The notes beneath the pieces were generated by a model, which made no database searches, was not told the DNA's origin, and saw nothing but the letters and a program-made list of their open reading frames with translations. From assembly GCA_002728135.1 (NCBI GenBank), contig PBVE01000015.1:1-42637 (forward strand): a stretch of DNA of 42,637 nt, written 5' to 3'. Shown piece after piece: positions 7,642-16,858 of this stretch (position 1 is its first letter; each line of letters starts with the position of its first letter). This DNA comes from Rhodospirillaceae bacterium. GTDB taxonomy: Bacteria; Pseudomonadota; Alphaproteobacteria; UBA828. A program made the translations under genes and the position numbers.

Positions 7642-10392
7642 TTGAGTAAAAAACCGAAACTAATAGCTAAAAAGCCTCAACATGTATTTTTGATAGATGG
7701 TTCTGGATTTTTATTTCGTGCTTTCTATGCAATACCTTCTTTAACTCGTGGTGATGGCACGCCAGTAAACGCTGTACTCGGGTTTACCAATATGCTTTGG
7801 GCCATGCTACGTGAAACAACAGCTGATCATATTGCCGTTATCTTTGATACTGCTCACAAAACTTTTCGAAATGAAATCTTTCCTGACTATAAGGCTAATA
7901 GGGACACACCTCCTGATGAATTAATCCCTCAGTTTGATATAGTTCGTGAAATGGTTCGTGCATTTAATGTGGCTGCTATAGAGCTCCCTGGTTTTGAGGC
8001 AGATGATCTTATAGCCTCCTACACTCGAATAGCAATTAACGATGGAGCAAAAGTAACCATAGTCTCCTCAGATAAAGATCTAATGCAACTCGTCTCTGAT
8101 AATAAGGTAGTGATTTTTGATCACTTTAAAAATCAAAATATTGGAGAAAAAGGAGTAATTGAAAAATTTGGAGTTTCACCAGAAAAAGTCATTGATGTTC
8201 AAGCCCTAGCTGGTGATAGCTCCGATAACGTTCCTGGGATTCCTGGAATTGGAATTAAAACTGCTGCTCAGCTTATAAACGAGTATGGGGATTTAGATTC
8301 ACTTCTTTCACGTGCAAATGAAATAAAACAACCTAAACGTAGAGAAAATATCATAAACCATTCCCAAATGGCTTTGATATCACGTGAATTAGTAAAATTA
8401 AGGGATGATGTCCCAATTCCAGAACCACTTGAAAAACTCTCGGTCCAAAAGATCAATCCAGATATTTTATTGTCATTTCTCAAAAAACAAGGTTTTAAAT
8501 CAGCAATTGAAAGAATCTCATCTCAGCTTAATTTAAATTCCGATCAGGTTACACCAAAAGAACAACATAAAACCAATTATGTTTTAGTGCAAAGTATCAG
8601 TTCTTTAGAAACTTGGGTTGCACGAGCAAAAGAAGCAGGTGTTATAGCTATAGATACTGAAACTAATTCTTTAGACGCCTCCAGAGCAAAGCTCGTTGGT
8701 ATTTCACTAGCATTGAATATAGGTGAAGCTTGTTATATCCCATTGTCACATATATCAAAGGACATATTGGATAAAACAGATACATTAAAACAAATTAATT
8801 TTGATGTAGCACTCAATATGTTAAGGCCAATCCTTGAGGATCATTCTATTCTAAAAGTAGGACAAAATATCAAATACGATATGCTTGTTTTAGAAAGGCA
8901 TGGAATTTTTCTAAACAGTATAAGTGATAGTATGGTGATGTCTTTTGTGCTAGATGGTTCACTACACGGACATGGTATGGATGAATTATCCGAAATACAT
9001 TTAGGGCACAAAACCACGACATTTAAGGAAATAACTGGTTCTGGAAAAGAGAAAATTACGTTTGACCTTGTTGCATTAAATCCTGCCTGCCAGTACGCGG
9101 CAGAAGACGCGGATGTAACACTTCAACTTTTTAAAAAACTGACATCCCTTTTGATTGAGCAACGGCTAGTAACTGTTTATGAACGACTAGAAAGACCTCT
9201 GATTAATGTGTTAATGAATATTGAAAGGTCTGGCATCAAACTTGATCGTGCTGTTCTTTCCCGTCTTTCTAGTGATTTTTCATCGTCTATAAAAGTGTTA
9301 GAAAAGCAGATTTATAAGATATCAGGAAAAAAATTTAATGTTGGATCGCCAAAGCAACTCGGTCAAGTATTGTTTGATGATATTGGTCTCACTGCTGGAA
9401 AAATTGGAAAATCAGGATCTAGAAGTACAAGTGCAGATATATTGGAAACTCTCTCTGCAGAAGGCCATGAGCTACCAAGTTTAGTTTTAAAATGGAGACA
9501 ATTAACAAAACTCAAAAGTACATATGCAGATGCCCTTTTAGAACATATTAATCCAGATACCAACCGAGTACATACTTCCTTTAGTATGACAACAGCTGGC
9601 ACTGGGCGATTATCATCTTCCAACCCAAATTTACAAAATATACCCATTCGTACTGATGAAGGTCGAAAAATAAGAGAAGCATTTGTAGCTGAAAAAGATC
9701 ATTTATTACTTTCTGCAGACTACTCACAGATTGAATTACGCATCCTAGCTCATATTGCAGATGTAAAAAGTCTTAAAGATGCATTCGAAAAAAACGTGGA
9801 CATCCATGCTTTAACAGCAAGTCAAGTTTTTGGAATTCCAGTTGACAATATTGACCCAGATGTCCGTAGATCAGCTAAAGCAATAAATTTTGGAATAATA
9901 TATGGAATTAGTCCATTTGGATTAGCTCGACAGTTAGGAATATCTCAAAAAGAAGCTAAAAAATACATAAACTCATATTTTGAGCAATATCCTGGCATTC
10001 GTGATTATATGGATCTAACTATAGAAAAGGCACGGTCTGACGGTTTTGTTTCTACACTTTTTGGAAGAAAATGTTTTACTCCAGGAATCAATGACAAAAA
10101 CCCTGCACGTAGACAATTTTCAGAGAGAGCAGCCATTAATGCACCCATCCAAGGTACAGCAGCAGATATAATCAAAATAGCTATGATTCGTTTATCAAAG
10201 GCTCTTAATAAGTCAAATTCAAAGGCAAAGATTATTCTACAAGTTCATGATGAACTAGTAATCGAAATTCCTACACAAGAACTATCTCAAATAGAACCTT
10301 TTATACGTCAAGTTATGGAAAACTCCGTTAAACTAGATGTTCCATTGATTGTTGAAACAGGGCATGGAATAAACTGGGCAAGTGCACATTAG
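7642..10392 (+). CDS. polA: DNA polymerase I
   Basis: A 916-aa, full-length three-domain enzyme for Okazaki fragment processing and repair. The N-terminal 5'-3' exonuclease begins with FLIDGSGFLFRAFYA and has FEADD and SSDKDLMQLV motifs. The 3'-5' proofreading domain keeps the catalytic DTE (338-340), NIKYDMLVL and the YAAEDADVTLQL motif, so proofreading should be active. The polymerase domain has DYSQIEL (from D693), the O-helix region RRSAKAINFGIIYG (742-755) and QVHDEL (867-872). The start is TTG at 7642, with AAGG 10 nt upstream; no better start lies between it and the conserved N-terminus. It converges with pckA. Confidence 0.97.
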   Translation: MSKKPKLIAKKPQHVFLIDGSGFLFRAFYAIPSLTRGDGTPVNAVLGFTNMLWAMLRETTADHIAVIFDTAHKTFRNEIFPDYKANRDTPPDELIPQFDIVREMVRAFNVAAIELPGFEADDLIASYTRIAINDGAKVTIVSSDKDLMQLVSDNKVVIFDHFKNQNIGEKGVIEKFGVSPEKVIDVQALAGDSSDNVPGIPGIGIKTAAQLINEYGDLDSLLSRANEIKQPKRRENIINHSQMALISRELVKLRDDVPIPEPLEKLSVQKINPDILLSFLKKQGFKSAIERISSQLNLNSDQVTPKEQHKTNYVLVQSISSLETWVARAKEAGVIAIDTETNSLDASRAKLVGISLALNIGEACYIPLSHISKDILDKTDTLKQINFDVALNMLRPILEDHSILKVGQNIKYDMLVLERHGIFLNSISDSMVMSFVLDGSLHGHGMDELSEIHLGHKTTTFKEITGSGKEKITFDLVALNPACQYAAEDADVTLQLFKKLTSLLIEQRLVTVYERLERPLINVLMNIERSGIKLDRAVLSRLSSDFSSSIKVLEKQIYKISGKKFNVGSPKQLGQVLFDDIGLTAGKIGKSGSRSTSADILETLSAEGHELPSLVLKWRQLTKLKSTYADALLEHINPDTNRVHTSFSMTTAGTGRLSSSNPNLQNIPIRTDEGRKIREAFVAEKDHLLLSADYSQIELRILAHIADVKSLKDAFEKNVDIHALTASQVFGIPVDNIDPDVRRSAKAINFGIIYGISPFGLARQLGISQKEAKKYINSYFEQYPGIRDYMDLTIEKARSDGFVSTLFGRKCFTPGINDKNPARRQFSERAAINAPIQGTAADIIKIAMIRLSKALNKSNSKAKIILQVHDELVIEIPTQELSQIEPFIRQVMENSVKLDVPLIVETGHGINWASAH

Positions 10393-10405
10393 ATATTTAT
10401 TTTGT

Positions 10406-10438
10406 AATTTTATTCATACAGAAATAAAGAATAAAATT
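10406..10438. terminator. Possible bidirectional AT-only terminator between convergent polA and pckA
   Basis: A 10-bp perfect inverted repeat (AATTTTATTC at 10406-10415 against GAATAAAATT at 10429-10438) surrounds a 13-nt loop in the 53-bp gap between the two convergent genes. It has no GC-rich stem, so folding would be weak. The position suits a terminator for both strands, but an AT-rich gap can produce such repeats by chance. Confidence 0.3.
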
Positions 10439-10445
10439 TAATTCC

Positions 10446-12053
10446 CTAAACAGCCTGTGGTGCCGCCATTAGAACCTCGTTAGTAACATGGTCTTTAAAT
10501 TTTATAAAGTTTTCGTGAAAGCGTCCCACAAGTTCTGAGGATAGATTATCATATGCATTTTTATCATTCCAGGTATCTCTAGGCGTCAGGACTCCCGGAT
10601 CAACACCTGGACAAGATGTTGGTATCTGTAGCCCGAAAGATTCATCGAATTTCATTTGAACATTTGAAAGAGTACCATCAAGAGCTGCTTTTAGTAAGGA
10701 CCTTGTAATAGAAATTTCCATACGCTTGCCTACACCATATTGACCTCCTGTCCAGCCTGTATTCACAAGCCAACAATTTGCACCTGTGTCCTCCAGCCTC
10801 TCACGCAACATTTGTGCATATACGGACGGGTGACGAGGCATAAATGGAGCTCCAAAACAAGTTGAGAATGTTGCTTGAGGTTCAGAGCCGAGGCCCTTCT
10901 CAGTACCCGCAACTTTTGCTGTGTAACCCGAAAGAAAATGATACATCGCTTGTGCAGGGGTTAATTTTGATATAGGAGGCAGGACACCAAAAGCATCAGC
11001 TGTTAACATAATAACATTCTTAGGGTGACCTGCTATGCCAGTTTTACTTGCATTAGGAATGAAAGAAAGCGGATATGCTCCTCTAGTATTTTCTGTATGT
11101 AGTGGATTATCTAAGTCCAAAACCCTCGTATTAGGATCCATTACTACATTTTCCAGCACAGTACCAAACATTTTAGTTGTTGCAAAAATCTCTGGCTCAG
11201 CCTCTTGAGAAAGTCTAATAACCTTTGCATAACAACCACCCTCAAAATTAAAGAGACCATTTGATGACCAGCCATGTTCGTCATCTCCAATCAACTTACG
11301 GTTAGGGTCGGCAGATAATGTCGTTTTTCCAGTACCCGAAAGGCCAAAAAAAACTGCAGCGTCCTCTGATTCTCCAACATTAACTGAACAATGCATCGGT
11401 AAAACATTACTAGCAGGTAAAAGAAAATTTAATATTGAAAAAACTGATTTTTTACATTCACCTGCATACGAAGTGCCACCAATTAGAACCAAACGTTTTG
11501 AAAAGTCTACTAAGATACAGGTTGATGAATTAGTATTATGTCTTTTTGGGTCAGCCTTAAATCCGGGAGCCTGAATTATGGTAAAATCAGGTTCCTGATT
11601 AGGGATATCTTCGACTGAAGGTGTAATAAATAAATTTCTAGCGAACAAATTATGCCATGCATATTCTGAAACTACTCTAATAGCTAGCCTATGAGTAGGA
11701 TCAGCACCTGCAAAACAGTCCTGCACAAATAGCTCTTTATTTTTTAGATATTTGGTCATATCCTCAAAAATTAATTCAAAGTCACCAGCTAAATATGGCT
11801 TATTTATTGAACCCCACTCAATTTCATTTTCAGTGATCTTGTCACTTACAACGAATTTGTCGTTTGGTGACCTTCCAGTATGTTCTCCTGTAAGTGCTAT
11901 AAGAGCACCACCAGACGCAATACTAGCCTCACTATTTTTTATTGCAGCAGTATAAAGTGCAGGAGCAGTAAGATTCCAATGGATGACAGGACTATCAGAC
12001 AAACCAATGGATTCAAGCCCGTATGGGCTCACAAAAGGGCCTATATTCGTCAT
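10446..12053 (-). CDS. pckA: Phosphoenolpyruvate carboxykinase (ATP)
   Basis: The 535-aa protein has the PEPCK(ATP)-specific [15 protein letters not shown] (191-205), the P-loop GLSGTGKTT (237-245), and [15 protein letters not shown] with the metal-binding Asp pair just after it. It also has RSPNDKFVV near residue 61. It converts oxaloacetate and ATP to PEP, CO2 and ADP, the first step of gluconeogenesis. GAAGGAG lies 14 nt before the ATG at 12053, a rather long spacing, but no closer in-frame start exists. In Rhizobiales pckA often neighbours chvI; here a MATE gene stands between them. A hairpin-forming dyad lies in its leader (12082-12109). Confidence 0.97.
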   Translation of the reverse strand: MTNIGPFVSPYGLESIGLSDSPVIHWNLTAPALYTAAIKNSEASIASGGALIALTGEHTGRSPNDKFVVSDKITENEIEWGSINKPYLAGDFELIFEDMTKYLKNKELFVQDCFAGADPTHRLAIRVVSEYAWHNLFARNLFITPSVEDIPNQEPDFTIIQAPGFKADPKRHNTNSSTCILVDFSKRLVLIGGTSYAGECKKSVFSILNFLLPASNVLPMHCSVNVGESEDAAVFFGLSGTGKTTLSADPNRKLIGDDEHGWSSNGLFNFEGGCYAKVIRLSQEAEPEIFATTKMFGTVLENVVMDPNTRVLDLDNPLHTENTRGAYPLSFIPNASKTGIAGHPKNVIMLTADAFGVLPPISKLTPAQAMYHFLSGYTAKVAGTEKGLGSEPQATFSTCFGAPFMPRHPSVYAQMLRERLEDTGANCWLVNTGWTGGQYGVGKRMEISITRSLLKAALDGTLSNVQMKFDESFGLQIPTSCPGVDPGVLTPRDTWNDKNAYDNLSSELVGRFHENFIKFKDHVTNEVLMAAPQAV

Positions 12054-12081
12054 GACCGGCGGTAACGCTCCTTCTATCTGG

Positions 12082-12109
12082 GTTCGAGGAAAACCACCAC
12101 ACCTCGAAC
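12082..12109 (-). promoter_or_regulatory. 8-bp dyad/hairpin in the pckA leader, just upstream of its RBS
   Basis: GTTCGAGG (12082-12089) and CCTCGAAC (12102-12109) are exact reverse complements separated by 12 nt. On the pckA mRNA the hairpin would end 7 nt before the GAAGGAG ribosome-binding site. It could be an operator dyad or an RNA structure affecting translation. It matches no riboswitch class I recognise. Confidence 0.45.
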
Positions 12110-12478
12110 TTATTAATAGTAAATTGGCAAAAACAATATTTTTTATTCAGCCATTAAATATCACAAGGATGCACATTCAACACCCAACATACGAACGTTT
12201 CAAGGGTGTTAAGTTGCCGCACCCAAATTTTTTAATATTAATGTTCATAAATACTCAACCTTATGACACTCATAATACAAAATTAATATATTATAGGTAA
12301 TGTTTAGTTCTAAAATATTGTTTCTAAAAAAAGACTCTTACTTAATTATGTAAACATTTCGATATAATTTCCAACCGTAATTTACATAATTGTTTTTTGT
12401 TTTTATGACTATAGTTTTTATTAAGATTTCTATTATTTTTGTTAGATATACTTCCTATAAGGAAAAATTAACAAGTAC
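12110..12478. other. Intergenic region between pckA and the MATE gene; no gene seen
   Basis: Together with the leader dyad this is the largest gene-free gap in the window, about 425 bp from 12054 to 12478. It must hold the divergent promoters of pckA (minus) and the MATE gene (plus). I see short GC-containing repeats AACACCC (12179-12185), GGGTGTT (12204-12210) and CACCC (12220-12224) that could form alternative pairings; on the plus strand the last pair is followed by AAATTTTTT, like a weak terminator. No convincing ORF, tRNA or known structured RNA is present. The rest is A/T-rich. Confidence 0.5.
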
Positions 12479-13813
12479 ATGGAATTTACAACACATCTCT
12501 ATAAAACCGTATTACTAGCAATCCCCATGGTAATTGCTAGAGCTGGTTTACTGGTAATGGTAGCAGTTGATACAGCAATGGTGGGACACTACGGGACAAC
12601 ACCTCTAGCACATTATGCAGCTTCAAATGCCCTACAAATTGTCATAGTTCTGGTTGGTGTAGGCTTATCACAAGGTACAGTAATAATGGTAGCCCAAGCA
12701 AAGGGAGCTGGTAACGACAGTGCTTGTGGCAAAATTTGGAGGGTTGGTTTAATTCAAGGTTCGTTCTTTGGCATCCTGATGGGGTTGATTTGTTTTTTAG
12801 GAGAACCCTTACTTCTGCTATTTGGCCAAACACAGTCTATAGCAACAGGTGGATCTGACGTATTGATTTGGATTTCATGGGGATTTCCAGCATTTATGAT
12901 TTGGGCAACAACTGGGTTCTTTCTTGAAGGACTGGGCAAACCTCTACCTGCAATGATTAGTATGATAGGTGCAGTAGTCCTAAATGCTATATTAAACTGG
13001 ATATTCATATTTGGTGAACTTGGAGCACCAGAAATGGGGGCTCAAGGAGCTGCAATAACTACATCTATAGTCAGATGGTTAATGATGTTAGTTCTCGTTT
13101 CTTATGTATTTATTGCTCTTAAAAATAAAAACCTTGGTATTACAGGACCTTTCAAAGGATTTTTTCAACTTGCAAATAAATATAGAAAAATCGGGTTTCC
13201 CTTAGGCATAGCTCGAGGCCTTGAAGCAGCCTCTTTCAGTGCACTCACAATGTTTGCAGGTTGGATAAGCACTATATCCCTTGCAGGCTATCAAATTGCC
13301 TTCAATCTAATTGCTCTTGCGTTCATGTGTGCCATAGGAATAGCCGGAGCAAGTACTGTTCGAGTTGGTAATGCTGTGGGTAAAAATGATATGACAGATC
13401 TTAAACGTGCCGGTCTAGCCAGTATAGTTTTAGTTGTATCCTTAATGACTTGTGTTATGGCTGTTTATCTTAGTCTTAGCGACCAACTGGCAAAAATTTA
13501 TACAAAAGACATAATGGTATCTGGAATTGCAGCCGGTTTAATTGGCCTTGCTGGGATTGTATTAATTTTCGATGGGTTGCAAGCTGTATTGATGGGATGT
13601 TTAAGAGGTTCCTCTGATGTATGGATACCATCCTTGCTTCAATTAATAGCTTGGTGGGGTCTTACAATACCTATTGCATGGATCCTTGCATTCCATGCAG
13701 ATTTAGGGGTAAAGGGGCTTATGTGGGCCTTTTTGATAGGGGCAATTGCTGCAAGTTTGATGCTTGGAATACGCTTTATAGCTATTTCAAAAAGACCAGG
13801 GAATAGGTTTTAA
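12479..13813 (+). CDS. MATE family efflux transporter
   Basis: The 444-aa, strongly hydrophobic protein has about 12 predicted membrane segments in two similar halves. The first helix region IPMVIARAGLLVMVAVDTAMVGHYG and the later GLSQGTVIMVAQAKGAG fit the MATE/NorM-DinF family. MATE proteins expel cationic compounds using Na+ or H+ gradients; the substrate cannot be read from sequence. An AAGGA lies about 15 nt before the ATG, a weak match. It sits between pckA and chvI, which in related genomes are often adjacent, so it looks like an insertion into that neighbourhood. No truncation is seen. Confidence 0.92.
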   Translation: MEFTTHLYKTVLLAIPMVIARAGLLVMVAVDTAMVGHYGTTPLAHYAASNALQIVIVLVGVGLSQGTVIMVAQAKGAGNDSACGKIWRVGLIQGSFFGILMGLICFLGEPLLLLFGQTQSIATGGSDVLIWISWGFPAFMIWATTGFFLEGLGKPLPAMISMIGAVVLNAILNWIFIFGELGAPEMGAQGAAITTSIVRWLMMLVLVSYVFIALKNKNLGITGPFKGFFQLANKYRKIGFPLGIARGLEAASFSALTMFAGWISTISLAGYQIAFNLIALAFMCAIGIAGASTVRVGNAVGKNDMTDLKRAGLASIVLVVSLMTCVMAVYLSLSDQLAKIYTKDIMVSGIAAGLIGLAGIVLIFDGLQAVLMGCLRGSSDVWIPSLLQLIAWWGLTIPIAWILAFHADLGVKGLMWAFLIGAIAASLMLGIRFIAISKRPGNRF

Positions 13814-13866
13814 GAATACAAAACTAGTAAATTTTTCTATTTCGCCCTAAATTTGCCCTATTCATA

Positions 13867-13895
13867 TGATCAAATAAGTTAAATTTTGATCAAAA
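13867..13895 (+). promoter_or_regulatory. Pair of TGATCAAA direct repeats upstream of chvI
   Basis: TGATCAAA occurs at 13867-13874 and again at 13887-13894, 20 bp apart start to start (about two helical turns). The second copy lies inside the 12-bp palindrome TTTTGATCAAAA (13884-13895). The pair ends 16 bp before the chvI start codon. OmpR-family regulators commonly bind direct repeats in phase with the helix, so autoregulation by ChvI is possible but unproven. Confidence 0.4.
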
Positions 13896-13910
13896 CATAG
13901 TGAGGCTAAA

Positions 13911-14621
13911 TTGGCACGCAGAGTAACACTTATAGATGATGACTTAAACATTCTCACTTCAGTTTCGATGGTTTTAGAAACAGAGGGTTTTTCTGTTCGT
14001 AGGCATAGTGATGCACAGGCTGGCCTTCAGGATCTTCTAGATTTTCCACCCGATCTTGTTGTGTTAGATATAAAAATGCCCCGCCTTGATGGATTAGAAC
14101 TTTTGCGCAGGTTGCGCCGTAGGAGCTCTTTACCAGTAATTTTTCTTACATCTAAAGACCAGGAAAGTGACGAACTTGCAGGTCTTAGAGAGGGTGCAGA
14201 TGATTATATAACTAAACCTTTTTCTTTAGATCTTTTGATCCAGCGAGTTAGAGCTGTGTTAAGGAGAAGTGATAAATCAACTAAAATAATGAGCTCGAAT
14301 AGCGAGGATGGAGCTTTGGTAACTAGGGGGCAATTGACTCTTGACCCAGCTAGATATCTTTGTAAATGGGATGGAAAAAAAATCTCCGTTACAGTAACTG
14401 AGTTTCTCCTCATTGAAGCTTTGGTAAAACATCCAGGGCATGTAAAAAGTCGTGATCAATTACTTGATGCAGGTTATGATCATGATACATTTGTTGATGA
14501 TCGTACTATTGACAGTCATATAAAACGCATACGGAAAAAATTTAAAGTTGTAGACCCTGCATTTTCTCAAATAGAAACTCTATATGGGGTTGGTTATAGA
14601 TTCGTTGAGGCTAAAACATAA
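13911..14621 (+). CDS. chvI: Response regulator ChvI (OmpR family)
   Basis: The 236-aa protein has a receiver domain with acidic pocket DDD (9-11), phospho-acceptor Asp53 (VVLDIKMPRLDG), Thr80 and Lys102 (ITKPF), followed by a winged-helix DNA-binding domain ending TLYGVGYRF. The N-terminal RRVTLIDDD-NILTSVSM and FVDDRTIDSHIKRIRKKF segments match ChvI/ExoR-system regulators. Known role: with ChvG it controls envelope, exopolysaccharide and acid responses in alphaproteobacteria. The start is TTG at 13911 with GAGG 6-7 nt upstream. It is followed directly by chvG with overlapping reading frames. Confidence 0.93.
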   Translation: MARRVTLIDDDLNILTSVSMVLETEGFSVRRHSDAQAGLQDLLDFPPDLVVLDIKMPRLDGLELLRRLRRRSSLPVIFLTSKDQESDELAGLREGADDYITKPFSLDLLIQRVRAVLRRSDKSTKIMSSNSEDGALVTRGQLTLDPARYLCKWDGKKISVTVTEFLLIEALVKHPGHVKSRDQLLDAGYDHDTFVDDRTIDSHIKRIRKKFKVVDPAFSQIETLYGVGYRFVEAKT

Positions 14622-16236
14622 AAAACTGAATGATGAGAGACTTCCTGGGAACTTTCTCAAATCCCTAACTGCTCGGGTATTGGCTATAAACCTTCTTGCA
14701 TTAGCTATTCTAGCAGGAGGTTTTTTATATTTAGATAAATATCAGACTGAACTTCTTACAATTAAAGCCGATGCACTAACTAGAGAGGGAAATCTCATTG
14801 GAAGAACACTAATCAATGAGTCTTCAACTATTTCTGAAAATCTAGATAATGTTGATATTTCTAAAGCAAAATCAATATTACTTAAACTCGCCATTCCTTC
14901 AGAAAGACGTGTCCAATTATTTTTAGCAAATGGTAAACTTGGCGTAGATAGCTATACTCTACCTGATTCAGCACTGGAGAGCAGCAGTTTACCACCTCCA
15001 TCAGAAGTTAGTTTATTTAAGAGAATATCTTTCGAAATGTATAAATGGGTAGTAGAACTTATTCCACCTCATAGAAGTGGATCTTTAGCGGCCGCACCTG
15101 AAAATCCAACAGTCGCAACACTGCCAATATTAGAAAAAGCTCTTACAGGCAAATATGGTAGTGGTGTATTTGAGTCTGCTGATGGCGATAGAATTGTAAT
15201 GGTCGCATTACCATTACAATCTGTAAGACGGGTTCAAGGAGCGTTATTAATCTCTGGACAAACTAATGACGTTGACAGAAGTGTTAGAGATGTCAGATCT
15301 GCATTAGTTCTAGCCTTTTTAGTTGCTCTCTTAATAACTATTCTCTTATCTTTATATCTAGCTAGTACGATTACAAGGCCAGTCCGACGCCTTGCTAAGG
15401 CAGCTGACAAGGTTAGTGCAGGCCTAGGTAACAAGGATACAATACCAGATTTTGCAAATAGGCGTGACGAAATTGGTATGTTATCAAAATCTTTAAGTAA
15501 AATGACTAGCTCTCTTTGGTCTAGAATGGATACAATTGAAAATTTTGTTGCTGATGTTGCCCATGAAATAAAAAACCCTTTGACGTCTCTTCGTAGTGCG
15601 GTAGAGACAGCAAAACGAATAAATGATAATTCAAAAAGACAAGAACTCCTTAATATTATTGAGAAAGACGTCAAAAGACTTGATCGACTTCTAAGTGAAA
15701 TTGCTGATGCATCGCGAATTGACACAGAGTTAAGTCGCTTAAAGCCGGAACCTTTGAATCTTAAGGTTATGCTCCAAACTCTTATTGGACTTCATCAGTA
15801 TAGTCCAGAAGTAATAGGTCAGAAGAAAATCAAGTTAGATTGTGCTAGTTCTAAAGTGTTTTATATTATGGCTGTTACAGACCGAATGGGACAAGTTTTT
15901 CAGAATCTAATAGATAATGCACTAAGCTTCTCTCCTTCCAATGGGAAAATCTGTATAAAGCTTTCTCTTGAAAATAATTGGATCATTGTTACTGTATCTG
16001 ACTCTGGACCAGGTATTCCAACTGATGCTTTAAAAGATATATTTCGACGTTTCTATACAGATCGTCCCCATGACAAAAATTTTGGATCTCATTCTGGCCT
16101 CGGACTTGCTATATCAAAACAAATCATTAACGGTCACGGGGGGGAAATTTCTTGTGAAAATATATGTGATGAATCCGGTCAAATAACAGGGGCGCGTTTT
16201 ATAGTAAGATTAAGATCATCAGTGGTAAAAAATTAA
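14584..16236 (+). CDS. chvG: Sensor histidine kinase ChvG
   Basis: The roughly 550-aa protein has an N-terminal membrane helix (VLAINLLALAILAGGFLYL), a periplasmic sensor region, a second helix (LVLAFLVALLITILLSLYL), HAMP (ITRPVRRLAKAADKVSAG), the HisKA motif VADVAHEIKNPLTSLRS with phospho-His327, and an HATPase with NLIDNALSFSP, DSGPGIP and GSHSGLGLAI. It phosphorylates ChvI. The start is uncertain: ATG 14584 overlaps chvI by 38 bp, while TTG 14605 overlaps by 17 bp; neither has a strong Shine-Dalgarno. In Rhizobiales hprK and manX usually follow, but here an hsp20 gene converges after a 6-bp gap. Confidence 0.92.
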   Translation: MGLVIDSLRLKHKKLNDERLPGNFLKSLTARVLAINLLALAILAGGFLYLDKYQTELLTIKADALTREGNLIGRTLINESSTISENLDNVDISKAKSILLKLAIPSERRVQLFLANGKLGVDSYTLPDSALESSSLPPPSEVSLFKRISFEMYKWVVELIPPHRSGSLAAAPENPTVATLPILEKALTGKYGSGVFESADGDRIVMVALPLQSVRRVQGALLISGQTNDVDRSVRDVRSALVLAFLVALLITILLSLYLASTITRPVRRLAKAADKVSAGLGNKDTIPDFANRRDEIGMLSKSLSKMTSSLWSRMDTIENFVADVAHEIKNPLTSLRSAVETAKRINDNSKRQELLNIIEKDVKRLDRLLSEIADASRIDTELSRLKPEPLNLKVMLQTLIGLHQYSPEVIGQKKIKLDCASSKVFYIMAVTDRMGQVFQNLIDNALSFSPSNGKICIKLSLENNWIIVTVSDSGPGIPTDALKDIFRRFYTDRPHDKNFGSHSGLGLAISKQIINGHGGEISCENICDESGQITGARFIVRLRSSVVKN

Positions 16237-16242
16237 AATTAT

Positions 16243-16653
16243 CTAACCTGTGCGAATAGAAACCTTTTGTATTCTATCCTTAGGATCTGGAAGAGTAATG
16301 TCTATGTTTAATAGGCCATTTTCAAAAATAGCATCTTGAATAGTTGCCCCCTCAGCAAGAACAAAAGTACGTTCGAACTGTCGAGTGGCGATACCACGAT
16401 GCAAATAAACGTTCTCTGTTTCTTCGGCTCTCAAACCTCTAATATAAAGTTGATTCCCCTCAACTGTAATTTCCAATCTATCAACACTGAAACCCGCAAG
16501 TGCAAGTGTTATACGTATATCTTGATCATTCAAACGTAAAACATTATAGGGGGGATATGAGTCCTCTTGTGATTTTGCTGTGCGATTTAAGATTTCTTCT
16601 AAATGATCAAACCCAAGCAAAAATGGGCTTCGGAAAAGAGATATTGCTTCCAT
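16243..16653 (-). CDS. Small heat shock protein, Hsp20/alpha-crystallin family
   Basis: The 136-aa protein has an alpha-crystallin domain (about residues 33-130) including ITLALAGFSVDRLEITVEGNQL and a conserved end of the type ENGLLNIDITLPDP. IbpA/HspF-type proteins of this size form oligomers that hold unfolded proteins for refolding by DnaK/ClpB. AGGAA lies 8 nt before the ATG. Upstream (16654-16858) is AT-rich DNA in which I cannot identify a clear heat-shock promoter or ROSE thermometer. Confidence 0.95.
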   Translation of the reverse strand: MEAISLFRSPFLLGFDHLEEILNRTAKSQEDSYPPYNVLRLNDQDIRITLALAGFSVDRLEITVEGNQLYIRGLRAEETENVYLHRGIATRQFERTFVLAEGATIQDAIFENGLLNIDITLPDPKDRIQKVSIRTG

Positions 16654-16858
16654 TTTTGGATTCCTAAATAATTATACTAGGGAAATTTATTCAATATTAA
16701 AAAGCAAAATGCAATAAATTTATAATTCAGGAAACATAAAATTTTACTGATATTTAAATAAAACAAATTCTATACTTAATATACTGATTAATATGAAATC
16801 TCAAAAAATAAAATTAAATGTCTACGCTAATATTTTATATAGATTAACATAAGTTATT

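Noticed and set aside
11880..12300. Plus-strand open frames opposite the 5' end of pckA and its leader
   Set aside because: They are mostly antisense to the conserved pckA coding region, resemble no family, and have no ribosome-binding site.
16654..16858. Heat-shock promoter or ROSE thermometer upstream of hsp20
   Set aside because: No sigma-32-like pair with correct spacing and no anti-Shine-Dalgarno stem near the start codon could be found by eye.
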